Source: JAAYZB01 sp035379945
Lineage (GTDB): Bacteria; Bacillota_I; Bacilli_A; Izemoplasmatales; Hujiaoplasmataceae
Assembly: GCA_035379945.1 (NCBI GenBank)
Contig: DAOSWG010000012.1
Location: 1-42,234, forward strand
Reading direction: 5' to 3'
Length of the DNA stretch: 42,234 nt
Below are positions 7,388-15,294 of this stretch, one piece after another (positions within the stretch are counted from its first letter, which is position 1; the number at the start of each line of letters is the position of its first letter). Under the pieces are notes generated by a model. It searched no databases, was not told where the DNA came from, and saw only the letters and a list, made by a program, of their open reading frames with translations. The translations under genes and the position numbers were made by a program.

Positions 7388-8359
7388 TCAACCGAGATGA
7401 CTTATGACATCCGTTTTGTCGAAGGAGCGGGCGTTCGTGTAATAGTACTGGATCGAGTCGGAAACGGAATCGATATAATCCATTACCACATAGGAAGGAA
7501 TCGCATAACCGAGATTTTCCGAAGTCGAAGTCACGATTTTGAAAGAATCGATCCCGATTGTCGCCCCCCACATGTTGGAAAGCGGACCGCCGCTGTTTCC
7601 GGAATTGATTGCGGCGTCGGTCTGGATGGCTTGGATGACGGTACCGCTGTCGTCGAAATATCTGAGCGGAGCGGAGACGACGCCAGAAGTGACGGAAATC
7701 CCGTAGCCTTCGGCGTTGCCTACGGCAATGATCGGTTCGCCGTAATACAAGGAAATCGCATCGGAGGTTCCGTAAGCCGAATCATCCGGAGAAGTGATAT
7801 TGAAAAAAGTGACATATGAAAGATCGGTGATCGGTTCGTCTATTTGCAGGATTGCAAGATCCAAAGCTTCATCGTATTCGACGATCGAAGCCGAGAATAT
7901 TGTGTCGCTGTCGGCGTAATTCAAGGTGATATTCCATCCGGTGTAGGTAAAACCGGGATAGTCTTCATAATCGGACAACGTCACCACGTGAGCATTTGTA
8001 AGCAAATAACCGTCCTCGTTGATGAAAAACGCTGTGGCTTCGGATGTCGCGGAATCGGTCACTGTCTCGGTTCTCGATCCCCAGGGGCTATAATATGAGG
8101 CCGTGTACGAAAAACTTATTTCGGCGGTTATCTCCACGGTAGATGGCATCACAATGGCGGCAGCGGTGACTGTCGACGGATAGTCGTTCGTGGTGGCGAG
8201 GCTTTCCAGAACGCTTTCGTCGATTCCGTATACATTGATAATGCTGTCGGATGTATCAGTTGATGCATCGCCTGTTGTGAAAAGATCACAACCAGATAGG
8301 AATAATAGCGGTAAGATCATAAATGCGAGCAAGGTTTTTTTCAAAAAGATCGGTTTCAT
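7388..8359 (-). CDS. HtrA-like trypsin-family serine protease, lipoprotein, no PDZ domain
   Basis: 323 residues. A signal peptide ends in the lipobox LSGC (Cys24), so the protein should be anchored to the outer face of the membrane. The trypsin-like domain has all catalytic residues: His124 in TNAHVV, Asp167 in ALDLAIL and Ser256 in GNSGGP. DegP/HtrA proteins normally have one or two PDZ domains after the protease; here the sequence ends about 65 residues after the Ser, so none is present. A Ser/Thr/Tyr-rich insert (about 80-108) precedes the core. Likely role: surface protein quality control or processing. Single gene, with AGGGGGA before ATG 8359. Confidence 0.88.
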   Translation of the reverse strand: MKPIFLKKTLLAFMILPLLFLSGCDLFTTGDASTDTSDSIINVYGIDESVLESLATTNDYPSTVTAAAIVMPSTVEITAEISFSYTASYYSPWGSRTETVTDSATSEATAFFINEDGYLLTNAHVVTLSDYEDYPGFTYTGWNITLNYADSDTIFSASIVEYDEALDLAILQIDEPITDLSYVTFFNITSPDDSAYGTSDAISLYYGEPIIAVGNAEGYGISVTSGVVSAPLRYFDDSGTVIQAIQTDAAINSGNSGGPLSNMWGATIGIDSFKIVTSTSENLGYAIPSYVVMDYIDSVSDSIQYYYTNARSFDKTDVISHLG

Positions 8360-8502
8360 GACTGATGTTCCCCCTGATATCAGGATTTTTGTTCACACCC
8401 GTAATGATAACGCAAAAAGATGTTATGTTTATGACAATATAATGAAGATTTTGTGTGATAAAACATGAAAAGAAATTTACATCAGTTATATGAAAATGAT
8501 AA

Positions 8503-8557
8503 GGAAAATGATATAATGATAATGAAAAAAAGCGGTTTGACCGCCAAAGGGAGGTAA
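8503..8557 (+). repeat. 55-base direct repeat, left copy at contig end
   Basis: Identical, base for base, to 8658-8712. It runs exactly up to the N gap, includes the TGATATAAT element and ends in the GGGAGG ribosome binding site of the next gene. Most likely the same genomic sequence reported twice. Confidence 0.9.
8509..8517 (+). promoter_or_regulatory. Extended -10 promoter element for the LURP-one gene
   Basis: TGATATAAT, a perfect extended -10. It appears again at 8664-8672 in the duplicated copy. No good -35 is seen at 17 bases, which extended -10 promoters can do without. Confidence 0.5.
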
Positions 8558-8657
8558 NNNNNNNNNNNNNNNNNNNNNNNNNNNNNNNNNNNNNNNNNNN
8601 NNNNNNNNNNNNNNNNNNNNNNNNNNNNNNNNNNNNNNNNNNNNNNNNNNNNNNNNN
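8558..8657. other. Scaffold gap (100 N)
   Basis: Exactly 100 undetermined bases, the conventional placeholder for a gap of unknown size. It is flanked by identical 55-base sequences, so the real gap is probably absent. Confidence 0.97.
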
Positions 8658-8712
8658 GGAAAATGATATAATGATAATGAAAAAAAGCGGTTTGACCGCC
8701 AAAGGGAGGTAA
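8658..8712 (+). repeat. 55-base direct repeat, right copy at contig start
   Basis: Begins at the first base after the N run and is identical to 8503-8557. It carries the promoter element and ribosome binding site used by the gene at 8715. Confidence 0.9.
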
Positions 8713-8714
8713 AG

Positions 8715-9206
8715 ATGAAAAGATACTATCTGAAGCAAAAGGTATTGGCCTTGAAGGACACCTACAGCGTGTTCGACGAGAGCGGAAAGGAAGTATTCCA
8801 TGTCAAAGGCGCATGGATAAGCTTCACCAGAAGAAAAGATTTCTGTGAACCGACCGGGGAGATTCTGTTCACGATCAGAAGGATGCTTTTCCATCTGTTG
8901 CCCCATTACAGTCTTACCGATTCATCTGGCAAGGAAGTGGCGAATATCAAGAAACGTTTTACCGTTTTGAGCCATCGGATCGATATCTTAAGCAGTCGCG
9001 GCGACTATTCGATCACAGGTGATTTCATGGCTCATGATTTCACAATCGAAAAAGCCGGCCAGGCCGTAGTGGAGATCCACAAGAAGTGGATGTCATGGGG
9101 AGACAGTTACGAGATCGGCGTGTCCGACGAGGAAAATGCGTCCTTTTATGTAGCGCTCGTGGTCATGATCGACGACTGCCTGTACAACCGCAAAAACCAC
9201 AGATGA
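8715..9206 (+). CDS. LURP-one-related (DUF567/YxjI-type) protein
   Basis: 163 residues, soluble. The pattern YYLKQKVLALKDTYSVFDESGKEVFHVKG, then a KDxxG-like IRRM segment, and a central ITGDFMAHDFTI resembles the LURP-one/Tubby-like beta-barrel family found in B. subtilis YxjI and plant LURP1. The bacterial role is not settled; the fold is related to lipid-binding Tubby C-domains and scramblases. Strong ribosome binding site AAAGGGAGG before ATG 8715. Monocistronic, closed by a terminator. Confidence 0.8.
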   Translation: MKRYYLKQKVLALKDTYSVFDESGKEVFHVKGAWISFTRRKDFCEPTGEILFTIRRMLFHLLPHYSLTDSSGKEVANIKKRFTVLSHRIDILSSRGDYSITGDFMAHDFTIEKAGQAVVEIHKKWMSWGDSYEIGVSDEENASFYVALVVMIDDCLYNRKNHR

Positions 9207-9212
9207 TTGAAA

Positions 9213-9247
9213 GACCGCCCCGAAATCTACGGAGCGGTCATTTTTTT
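9213..9247. terminator. Terminator between LURP-one and glycerate kinase genes
   Basis: Stem GACCGCCCC / GGAGCGGTC with one mismatch and a nine-base loop, followed on the plus strand by a run of seven T. It overlaps the minus-strand glycerate kinase stop codon. Confidence 0.75.
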
Positions 9248-10356
9248 ATAAGTTTGATCATGAGATTTTCGGCGGAGGCCTCGATCAGAGTTTCGCTATT
9301 TTTTATCGCTTCCCCTATGTTCATGTCATCCGGAGTCACCTGGATCAGACCGGCGATTTCCTTCGGCTTGTAAAGAAGAAGATTTTTCTCGACGGATCCT
9401 GCCAGGACATAAACCGAAACGCCGGCTTCAGATGCTTTTCTCATGATTCCGCTGACGGCTTTTCCCTGTAGACTCTGATGATCGAAACGGCCTTCGCCGG
9501 TCAAAATCAGATCCGCGTCTTTGATGACTTGGCCGAAGCCGCATTCTTCAAGTAAGAATAAAACTCCGTTTCTGACAGAAGCATGGAAAAACGCCTTCAT
9601 CGAAACCGGAGTGCCGCCGGCGGCTCCCGCTTTGGCAAAATTGGCGTCAAATCCGAATGAGTCTTGCAGGATTTTAGCATAATGTTCCAGGTTTTCGTCT
9701 AACAGATCGATCATGGCGTCATCAGCGCCTTTTTGCCGGGCATAGATTCTGGCGGCGCCATTTGGTCCGTAAAGCGGATTATCCACGTCTGTTAAGCAGA
9801 TTATTTTAATATTCCTGATTCTTTCGTCAATTTCCGAAGTGTCGATTGCGGCGATTTTGACGAGGGTATCGCCCGTCGGAACGAAACGACGGCCAAATTT
9901 GTCAAAGTATTTCACTCCGAGACAACTGGCGATTCCGCATCCGGCATCGTTCGTGGCGCTGCCGCCGAGGCCCAACCATATTTCCTTGGCGTTTCGGTCC
10001 AAAGCGTCAAGAATCATCTCGCCCGTTCCGTATGTCGTAGTTTTGGCGGGATTCGGATTCTTTGCCAAAACCAATCCGGCGCTCTCCGCCAATTCAATCA
10101 CGGCGGTCATGTCTTCAAGAAACGCATAGGAACTTGTGACTTCCTTGTTTTCGGGACCGGTGGTTCTTAAAACGATTTTCCGGCCTTTTCTGCATGCCAG
10201 AATCGCATCCGCCAGGCCCTCGCCGCCGTCGGAAACGTTCAATTTGACGATCTTGGCATCGGGAAGTACTTTCCGAATGCCTTTTTCCATGGCATTGGCG
10301 ACCTGAATGCTTTTCAGCGCTCCCTTGTATTTGTCTGGTGCGAGCACGATTTTCAT
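9238..10356 (-). CDS. glxK: Glycerate 2-kinase (GarK/GlxK family)
   Basis: 372 residues, full length for the family. It phosphorylates glycerate with ATP, feeding it into lower glycolysis. Seen: N-terminal KIVLAPDKYKGAL, the SDGGEG motif, GLGGSATNDAG nucleotide loop (about 130-140), AAGGTP and the C-terminal LTGEGRFDHQSLQGK. In E. coli glxK belongs to allantoin/glyoxylate use, so a link to the nearby purine operon is possible, but here it is paired with a C69 hydrolase. Its ATG overlaps the upstream gene's stop by four bases (same operon). GarK and GlxK cannot be separated from sequence alone. Confidence 0.92.
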   Translation of the reverse strand: MKIVLAPDKYKGALKSIQVANAMEKGIRKVLPDAKIVKLNVSDGGEGLADAILACRKGRKIVLRTTGPENKEVTSSYAFLEDMTAVIELAESAGLVLAKNPNPAKTTTYGTGEMILDALDRNAKEIWLGLGGSATNDAGCGIASCLGVKYFDKFGRRFVPTGDTLVKIAAIDTSEIDERIRNIKIICLTDVDNPLYGPNGAARIYARQKGADDAMIDLLDENLEHYAKILQDSFGFDANFAKAGAAGGTPVSMKAFFHASVRNGVLFLLEECGFGQVIKDADLILTGEGRFDHQSLQGKAVSGIMRKASEAGVSVYVLAGSVEKNLLLYKPKEIAGLIQVTPDDMNIGEAIKNSETLIEASAENLMIKLIKK

Positions 10357-11600
10357 CTGGTATTCCGTCTTTCTTCCAGCGAAGCCAAAAAGACGTTTTT
10401 ACCAAGCGTCAGGGTTTTCTTTTTCCAGCGTCCAGTCAGAACGGAGGGATCGGATTGTACCTTATGGATGATGTTTGCATATTCTTTGACAAAACCGGCT
10501 TCCATTTCCAATACATAATTGTTGAATGCGCCGATCTCTTCAAAAGACAAATCGTCACCCAGTCCAGCCGCCATTTGGATCAATTTTTCTTCTATGGCGT
10601 TTGTTTGTATTTTATAGTCCCGTTCTATGACTAGTCCCGAAAAAACGGCACGCGACAGATATTCGCGTTCAAGCCAGAAATCGAGGGATTCTTTTTCCGA
10701 TTTGAAAACCGGAATGCCGGGCCGATCGAATATGACTGGTAGATATATCGCCAGGCAAGGGGTCGAGCGTCCGGTTAGCCAGATCGTTATTTTGTCGCCT
10801 TTCCATTCGACAATCATGCTGGAAGTCGTATGATCGCCAAGCGTTGAATAGTGCATGCAGGGACTTTTGAGGGTTCCGCGCCGGAAAAGTGTTTTTGTAG
10901 TCAGACCAGCCGGATGCATTTGCATCGCCTTTATCACATCTTTGATTCCTGTGATGTGAGCTTCTCTCAATGTTTTTTCCCGATTGAAAGAACCGGAAAA
11001 GCAAGTGAATACCGGTTCGGTGTTCCGTTTAAAAAAAGCAGCGGCTGTTTCATTCATCACAGACAGGCGGTTGGATATGTTGCCGCTGGCGTCAAGTTGC
11101 CATTCGATATGCTTTTTTCCCACGATTTCCAGAATGAAAGCTTCCCGGGAATCGGCGATCAGGAAAGAGTTGTCATAGTAAAACGGCTTGTCAAACCCGC
11201 AATTCCCGCCCTGACCGTACTTTTCCAGATACCCGATGATTACATCGAGAGCATGCCTGGCGGTGTCGCCTTCTTCCAAACCGAGACGAAGAAGATCCAT
11301 CCCGGTGAGTCTTTCCGTTTTTTTGTCCCGGTTTTTCGTGAATACCGCCTCGTTACCGATGGCGACGCCTTGCGAGTTGATTCCCATTTCGGCGCCCCAC
11401 ATCCAACTCGGTTTCACCAGAATCATCGCGAAGGTGTCCGGATTTTCGTCAATTTCCACATAAGTGCATTTTTTCCGGTTCAAGGGATCTCCCGGTTTCG
11501 CTTCGACAAATACTGTCAGATTGGGTTCGTTGGGACTGCGGTCGCTGTTCTTGGCGAAAAACGCCGATGTTCCGGTTTTTCTATATAAAGTGTCGCACAT
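10353..11600 (-). CDS. Peptidase C69 / secernin-like N-terminal nucleophile hydrolase
   Basis: 415 residues beginning MCDT: removal of Met would expose Cys2 as the N-terminal nucleophile, as in dipeptidase family C69 and secernins. FAKNSDRSPNEPN (15-27) and the WMWGAEMGINSQGVAIGNEAVF segment fit this family. Expected activity is amide-bond hydrolysis, for example of dipeptides; no signal peptide, so cytoplasmic. First gene of an operon with glycerate kinase, with GAGGTGA before the start. The true substrate is unknown. Confidence 0.85.
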   Translation of the reverse strand: MCDTLYRKTGTSAFFAKNSDRSPNEPNLTVFVEAKPGDPLNRKKCTYVEIDENPDTFAMILVKPSWMWGAEMGINSQGVAIGNEAVFTKNRDKKTERLTGMDLLRLGLEEGDTARHALDVIIGYLEKYGQGGNCGFDKPFYYDNSFLIADSREAFILEIVGKKHIEWQLDASGNISNRLSVMNETAAAFFKRNTEPVFTCFSGSFNREKTLREAHITGIKDVIKAMQMHPAGLTTKTLFRRGTLKSPCMHYSTLGDHTTSSMIVEWKGDKITIWLTGRSTPCLAIYLPVIFDRPGIPVFKSEKESLDFWLEREYLSRAVFSGLVIERDYKIQTNAIEEKLIQMAAGLGDDLSFEEIGAFNNYVLEMEAGFVKEYANIIHKVQSDPSVLTGRWKKKTLTLGKNVFLASLEERRNTR

Positions 11601-11627
11601 GTTATCACCTCGTTGTCTTCTGCCATA

Positions 11628-11656
11628 AGTTTATGGCTAAAAGCCACACTTGTCAA
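11628..11656 (-). promoter_or_regulatory. Promoter of the C69-glycerate kinase operon
   Basis: On the minus strand a perfect TTGACA (11656-11651), 17-base spacer and TAAACT (11633-11628), about 28 bases before the ATG at 11600. Confidence 0.55.
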
Positions 11657-11710
11657 GTATGGCAAGGTTATCTGGAAACAGGAAACCCGACATTCTTTTT
11701 AAGGGATTTG

Positions 11711-11739
11711 TTGAAGAAGTAGGCAATTGATTATATAAT
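11711..11739 (+). promoter_or_regulatory. Promoter of the esterase gene
   Basis: TTGAAG (11711-11716), 17-base spacer, consensus TATAAT (11734-11739). The ATG at 11764 follows after a GAGGGGGG ribosome binding site. Confidence 0.65.
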
Positions 11740-11763
11740 TCTCTATGAAGAGGGGGGAAGAAT

Positions 11764-12930
11764 ATGGCGGGTATCTTGAAACTATCCGGAAATATCCTGG
11801 TGGAAAGCATGGACTTTGGACCGGCCATTACGGCGTTTTTCATCGATAAGTTTACCGATATGCCGCCAATCGAAAGAATCGACGTAAACAACGTATCGGA
11901 AAGCGGAACCCTCAGTAGCTTTTCAACGTATCGTTGCGTCGATGGCACGGTGGTCACTTTCGATTCTTACCCAGATCAAAATTTTCTGTCGCCCATGGAT
12001 TTTCTCGAACCAAGGGAAAAAAACGAACTGAAAAAGGAAATCGTCTTCAAGATAAGGCTTAAAGAGTCTTTTACTTATGATAATCAAGAGATATCTTTGA
12101 TCGAAGCGAATATACAAAAGAGAATCATGGCGCCTTCAATTGCCATGTTTTCGGATGGCGTTATCGAATTTGACCGGAAGATCGCCATGGATTATTCGTT
12201 TTATATGCCGAAATCAGTCGGACCAGTTCCGCTTATAGTTTGGCTGCACGGTGCGGGAGAAGGCGGAAGAAGCGTCTGGCGGAGGCTTCTCAAACCACCG
12301 GTTTCCAGGTTGGTTGAACCACATATCCAGAATATCTTCGGCGGGGTTGCCATATTGATCCCCCAGGCGGAAACATTTTGGATGGATGATGGCAAAGGCA
12401 ATTATACGGTTGACGGGACGACAATATACAAAAAGGCACTTCACGGCCTGATCACCGGCATCCTGCGCTCCCATCCCCGTCTCGATCCCAAACGCGTCTA
12501 TGTCGGCGGCTGTTCGAACGGCGGCTTCATGACGATCAAAATGCTTTTGTCATATCCCGAACTCTTTGCTGCGGGGTTCCCCGTCTGTGAGGTTTATAAC
12601 GACAGATGGCTGAAAGACGAGGATATCAGAGTGCTTTCGACCATTCCGCTTTGGTTCGTCCAGTCTCGTGACGACCCCGTCGTCAGGCCGGAGGATTTTT
12701 GCCTTCCCACCTGCAAAAGGCTTTTGGAAACAAAATCCAACGATATCCATTTGACCTTGATCGAGCACGTCACCGACCAAACTGGCAAATATACGCTTCA
12801 TAATGGCGCTCCATATCGTTACCACGGTCATTTCTCCTGGATCACGGCTTTGAACGACTGGTGCGTTGATGTCATCGACGGCAAAAAGACAACCATGTTT
12901 TCCTGGCTTTCCCGCCAGAGAAAGCCTTGA
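11764..12930 (+). CDS. Alpha/beta-hydrolase esterase (prolyl-oligopeptidase/PHB-depolymerase-like)
   Basis: 388 residues. Residues 1-140 form a beta-rich N-terminal domain; the hydrolase follows. Seen: oxyanion strand VWLHGAGEGG (159-168), nucleophile Ser251 in GGCSNGG, acid candidate Asp303/304 in SRDDPVV and His354 or His356 in YRYHGHFSW. This layout is that of esterases with an N-terminal Ig-like domain found in polysaccharide-degrading bacteria. No signal peptide, so it is probably cytoplasmic and acts on imported esters. Own promoter, single gene. The substrate cannot be told. Confidence 0.85.
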   Translation: MAGILKLSGNILVESMDFGPAITAFFIDKFTDMPPIERIDVNNVSESGTLSSFSTYRCVDGTVVTFDSYPDQNFLSPMDFLEPREKNELKKEIVFKIRLKESFTYDNQEISLIEANIQKRIMAPSIAMFSDGVIEFDRKIAMDYSFYMPKSVGPVPLIVWLHGAGEGGRSVWRRLLKPPVSRLVEPHIQNIFGGVAILIPQAETFWMDDGKGNYTVDGTTIYKKALHGLITGILRSHPRLDPKRVYVGGCSNGGFMTIKMLLSYPELFAAGFPVCEVYNDRWLKDEDIRVLSTIPLWFVQSRDDPVVRPEDFCLPTCKRLLETKSNDIHLTLIEHVTDQTGKYTLHNGAPYRYHGHFSWITALNDWCVDVIDGKKTTMFSWLSRQRKP

Positions 12931-12943
12931 AATACCTGTTTTT

Positions 12944-12972
12944 TTGCCAAATCAAACGCAATATGCGATAAT
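12944..12972 (+). promoter_or_regulatory. Promoter of the 5'-nucleotidase-family gene
   Basis: TTGCCA (12944-12949), 17-base spacer, GATAAT (12967-12972). It gives a short leader to the start at 13011. Confidence 0.5.
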
Positions 12973-13010
12973 AATCCGTAAAGAACGTTTCCGGAAAGGA
13001 CTGAGACAGA

Positions 13011-14585
13011 TTGAATGACGAAATGGAATTTTGCTTGTTATTTACGAGCGATGTCCACGGCCATCTATATCCGATCGATTACGTGACGGAAAAAAAGGCC
13101 TCGAATTCGCTTGCCAATATCGCGTCAGTGATCCGAAAACACCGGATCGCCAACACTGTCGTACTTGATTTGGGAGATATCCTGCAAGGCAGTCCGATGA
13201 TGGATTACCACTGGCACAAAGCCAGAAACAAAGCCAATCCGGCAGCTTTCTGCCTGAACGGGATCGGCTACGATTATTTTGTCCCGGGCAACCATGATTT
13301 TAATTACGGGCGAGCCTACCTGTCCCGTTTCATCAGCCAAATCACGGCCAAACCCCTATGTGCCAATATCCTGACGAAAAAAGGGAATCCGGCCATCGGG
13401 TCGCCATACGACATCGTCGAATTGACCGAAGGATTGAAAATAGCCATCATTGCCGTTACGACCCAGTACATTCCCAATTGGGAAAAAAAAGCCAATGTGC
13501 GGGGGCTTGTCTTCACTGACGCTTGCCTGCAAGCCAAGAAACTGGTCGAAAGAATCAGAAAAGAAGAAGATCCGACGATGGTGATAGTGGCTTACCATGG
13601 AGGATTCGAAAAAGATCTAGATACCTTTTTGCCATATGTCGACGATACCGGAGAAAACGAAGGATCGCGAATGCTGGAAACAATCGAAGGAATCGATGTG
13701 CTACTGACCGGACACCAGCACAGGAAGATTTGCCAAAAGGTCAAAAACACCTGGGTCATCCAGCCAATGTCGAATGCCTTGGCGGTCGGGAAGGTTATAA
13801 CTAAATTTGCGAAAAACGGCGATAAATGGGGAATTACCGGTATTGATGCCGAAATTATGGAATCTACCGGTTATCCGGAAAACGTTGAGATATGCAAACG
13901 ACTCGAAAAGGAACAAATAGCAACGGAAGAGTACTTGGACAAAGTCATCGGCATAGCTCCTAAGAACGATATGGAAATCAAGGATCAATTCGACGCCAGG
14001 CTCCACAAACACAAGGTTGTGACTTTCATCAACCGGGTGCAGCTAGACAAAAGCAAAGCCATGATTACCTGTTCTTCCCTTGGCAATTCGGTCACCGGAT
14101 TTAAAAAGATGATCACCGTCAGGGATGTCTATACGACCTATTTGTATCCGAACAATCTGGTAGTCGTCGAAATCACCGGCGAGAAATTAAGGTTGGCTTT
14201 GGAAAAATGCGCCGAGTACTTTGTCGTTGAAAATGGCCGCATATCAAGCAATCCGAAGTATTCCCATCCCAAGGTGGAACATTACAATTACGATATGTTC
14301 GACGGCATCGATTATACTATCGACATATCAAAACCGGAAGGCAGTCGAATCGTCAGGCTAGAAAGAAACGGCGTTCCCGTCAGGGAAAACGACATACTTA
14401 CCTTAGCCATGAATAATTACCGATATGCCGGCGGCGGGGAATTTGCGATGTACAAAGGGCTTAAGACCCTGAGAAGTTACGGCGACGACATCACCGATTT
14501 AATCACCAAGTCGATCGAAAAGAAACACTTGATCGTTGTAGATGATCCGAAAAACATCGTAGTGAAGGCTTCAAAGAACCAATGA
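13011..14585 (+). CDS. 5'-nucleotidase / 2',3'-cyclic phosphodiesterase family phosphoesterase, cytoplasmic
   Basis: 524 residues. N-terminal calcineurin-like metallophosphatase domain with its metal ligands: SDVHGH (13-18), LDLGDILQGS (52-61), GNHDF (93-97), a YHGG and a GHQHR motif. The C-terminal 5'-nucleotidase domain carries the substrate-stacking NNYRYAGGGEF region. Homologs are usually secreted; this one has no signal peptide, so it would work on cytoplasmic nucleotides (YunD-like). The start is taken as TTG 13011, about 10 bases after GGAAAGGA; ATG 13023 is too far from it. It lies next to the purine operon and could supply nucleosides or bases, which is inference. Confidence 0.88.
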   Translation: MNDEMEFCLLFTSDVHGHLYPIDYVTEKKASNSLANIASVIRKHRIANTVVLDLGDILQGSPMMDYHWHKARNKANPAAFCLNGIGYDYFVPGNHDFNYGRAYLSRFISQITAKPLCANILTKKGNPAIGSPYDIVELTEGLKIAIIAVTTQYIPNWEKKANVRGLVFTDACLQAKKLVERIRKEEDPTMVIVAYHGGFEKDLDTFLPYVDDTGENEGSRMLETIEGIDVLLTGHQHRKICQKVKNTWVIQPMSNALAVGKVITKFAKNGDKWGITGIDAEIMESTGYPENVEICKRLEKEQIATEEYLDKVIGIAPKNDMEIKDQFDARLHKHKVVTFINRVQLDKSKAMITCSSLGNSVTGFKKMITVRDVYTTYLYPNNLVVVEITGEKLRLALEKCAEYFVVENGRISSNPKYSHPKVEHYNYDMFDGIDYTIDISKPEGSRIVRLERNGVPVRENDILTLAMNNYRYAGGGEFAMYKGLKTLRSYGDDITDLITKSIEKKHLIVVDDPKNIVVKASKNQ

Positions 14586-14608
14586 CGGGATATTCCCGTC
14601 ATTTTTTT
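14581..14608 (+). terminator. Strong hairpin terminator
   Basis: A perfect 10-base-pair stem AATGACGGGA / TCCCGTCATT with a three-base loop and seven T. The stop codon of the nucleotidase gene lies in the stem. Confidence 0.9.
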
Positions 14609-14650
14609 CTTTACTCTTCTGAATAGGCACTATTCAAATTACCAATTATA

Positions 14651-14659
14651 TGATATAAT
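14651..14659 (+). promoter_or_regulatory. Extended -10 promoter of the purine operon
   Basis: TGATATAAT, the only promoter-like element between the terminator and the first operon gene. The -35 region (around 14631-14638) is poor, which suggests activator dependence or reliance on the extended -10. Start would be near 14666, leaving a leader of about 58 bases. Confidence 0.6.
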
Positions 14660-14684
14660 ATCTTTTAATATAAAACCGGTTCTA

Positions 14685-14701
14685 ACCGAATAAAATTCGG
14701 T
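14685..14701 (+). promoter_or_regulatory. Dyad in the purine operon leader
   Basis: Perfect inverted repeat ACCGAAT-AAA-ATTCGGT, about 20-36 bases after the predicted transcription start. It may be an operator for a repressor or a small RNA hairpin before the ribosome binding site. No poly-T follows, so it is not a terminator. Confidence 0.45.
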
Positions 14702-14723
14702 ATCTTTCACGGGTGGTGACACT

Positions 14724-15293
14724 GTGGCGGAAGCCGTAATCCTGTGCGGCGGATATTCATCCCGTATCGGAGAAAACAAAATGATGCTCGAACTGGCCGG
14801 CCATCCACTGATTTGGCATACGGTGGCCGGGGTTTCTCGTGTCACAAGCCGGGTGATAATCGTCACCGGCCATTACCATGACGACATTTCCAAACTTTTT
14901 TCCGGATGGGACAATGTCGTCATCATCCGCAACACCGACTATGAAAAAGGTATGTTTTCTTCCGTTAAATGCGGAGTGAGACAGACAGAATCCGATTTTT
15001 TCGTTCTTCCGGGCGACCACCCCTTGGTGAAGGAAGCCACATTCAAGCTGTTGCTTTCCGGTACCAAGGATGTACGTGTGCCTGCCTATGCCGGCCGTAA
15101 GGGCCATCCGGTTTTTTTCTCTCGGCGGCTGAAGGAAGCTTTGCTTGACGAACCAGATGATTCGAACCTAAAAATCTTTCGTAACCATTACGATGTCGAA
15201 ATCTTCGAAACCGACGACGAAGGCATCATCAAAGACGTGGATACTTTGAAAGATTTTTTCTATATACAAAACCTTCACGAGGAGGAGCGTTAA
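14724..15293 (+). CDS. MocA/YgfJ-like molybdenum cofactor nucleotidyltransferase
   Basis: 189 residues. A GT-A type nucleotidyltransferase: LCGGYSSRIGENK (7-19) is the nucleotide-binding loop, FVLPGDHPLV the metal-binding loop, and GRKGHPVFFSRR the typical MocA segment. MocA adds CMP to molybdopterin to give the dinucleotide cofactor used by xanthine-dehydrogenase-type enzymes; YgfJ is the homolog in E. coli purine clusters. Being first in an operon with two such enzymes, that role is very likely. Starts with GTG behind GGGTGGTGA. The next gene follows after one base. Confidence 0.85.
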   Translation: MAEAVILCGGYSSRIGENKMMLELAGHPLIWHTVAGVSRVTSRVIIVTGHYHDDISKLFSGWDNVVIIRNTDYEKGMFSSVKCGVRQTESDFFVLPGDHPLVKEATFKLLLSGTKDVRVPAYAGRKGHPVFFSRRLKEALLDEPDDSNLKIFRNHYDVEIFETDDEGIIKDVDTLKDFFYIQNLHEEER

Positions 15294-15294
15294 C

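Larger units (their letters stand above)
8360..8714. other. Intergenic stretch containing an assembly gap
   Basis: No gene is visible here. It holds a perfect 12-base palindrome CCTGATATCAGG (8373-8384) at the ribosome binding site of the minus-strand protease gene, the extended -10 element for the LURP-one gene, two identical 55-base copies (8503-8557, 8658-8712) and the 100-N gap between them. No convincing minus-strand promoter was found. Confidence 0.7.

Noticed and set aside
10851..11588. 245-codon plus-strand frame opposite the C69 gene
   Set aside because: Shadow of the C69 hydrolase, whose motifs, start and promoter are clear.
14660..14723. Purine, xanthine or molybdenum-cofactor riboswitch in the operon leader
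   Set aside because: The leader is only about 58 bases with one small hairpin; I see no fit to known aptamer layouts.
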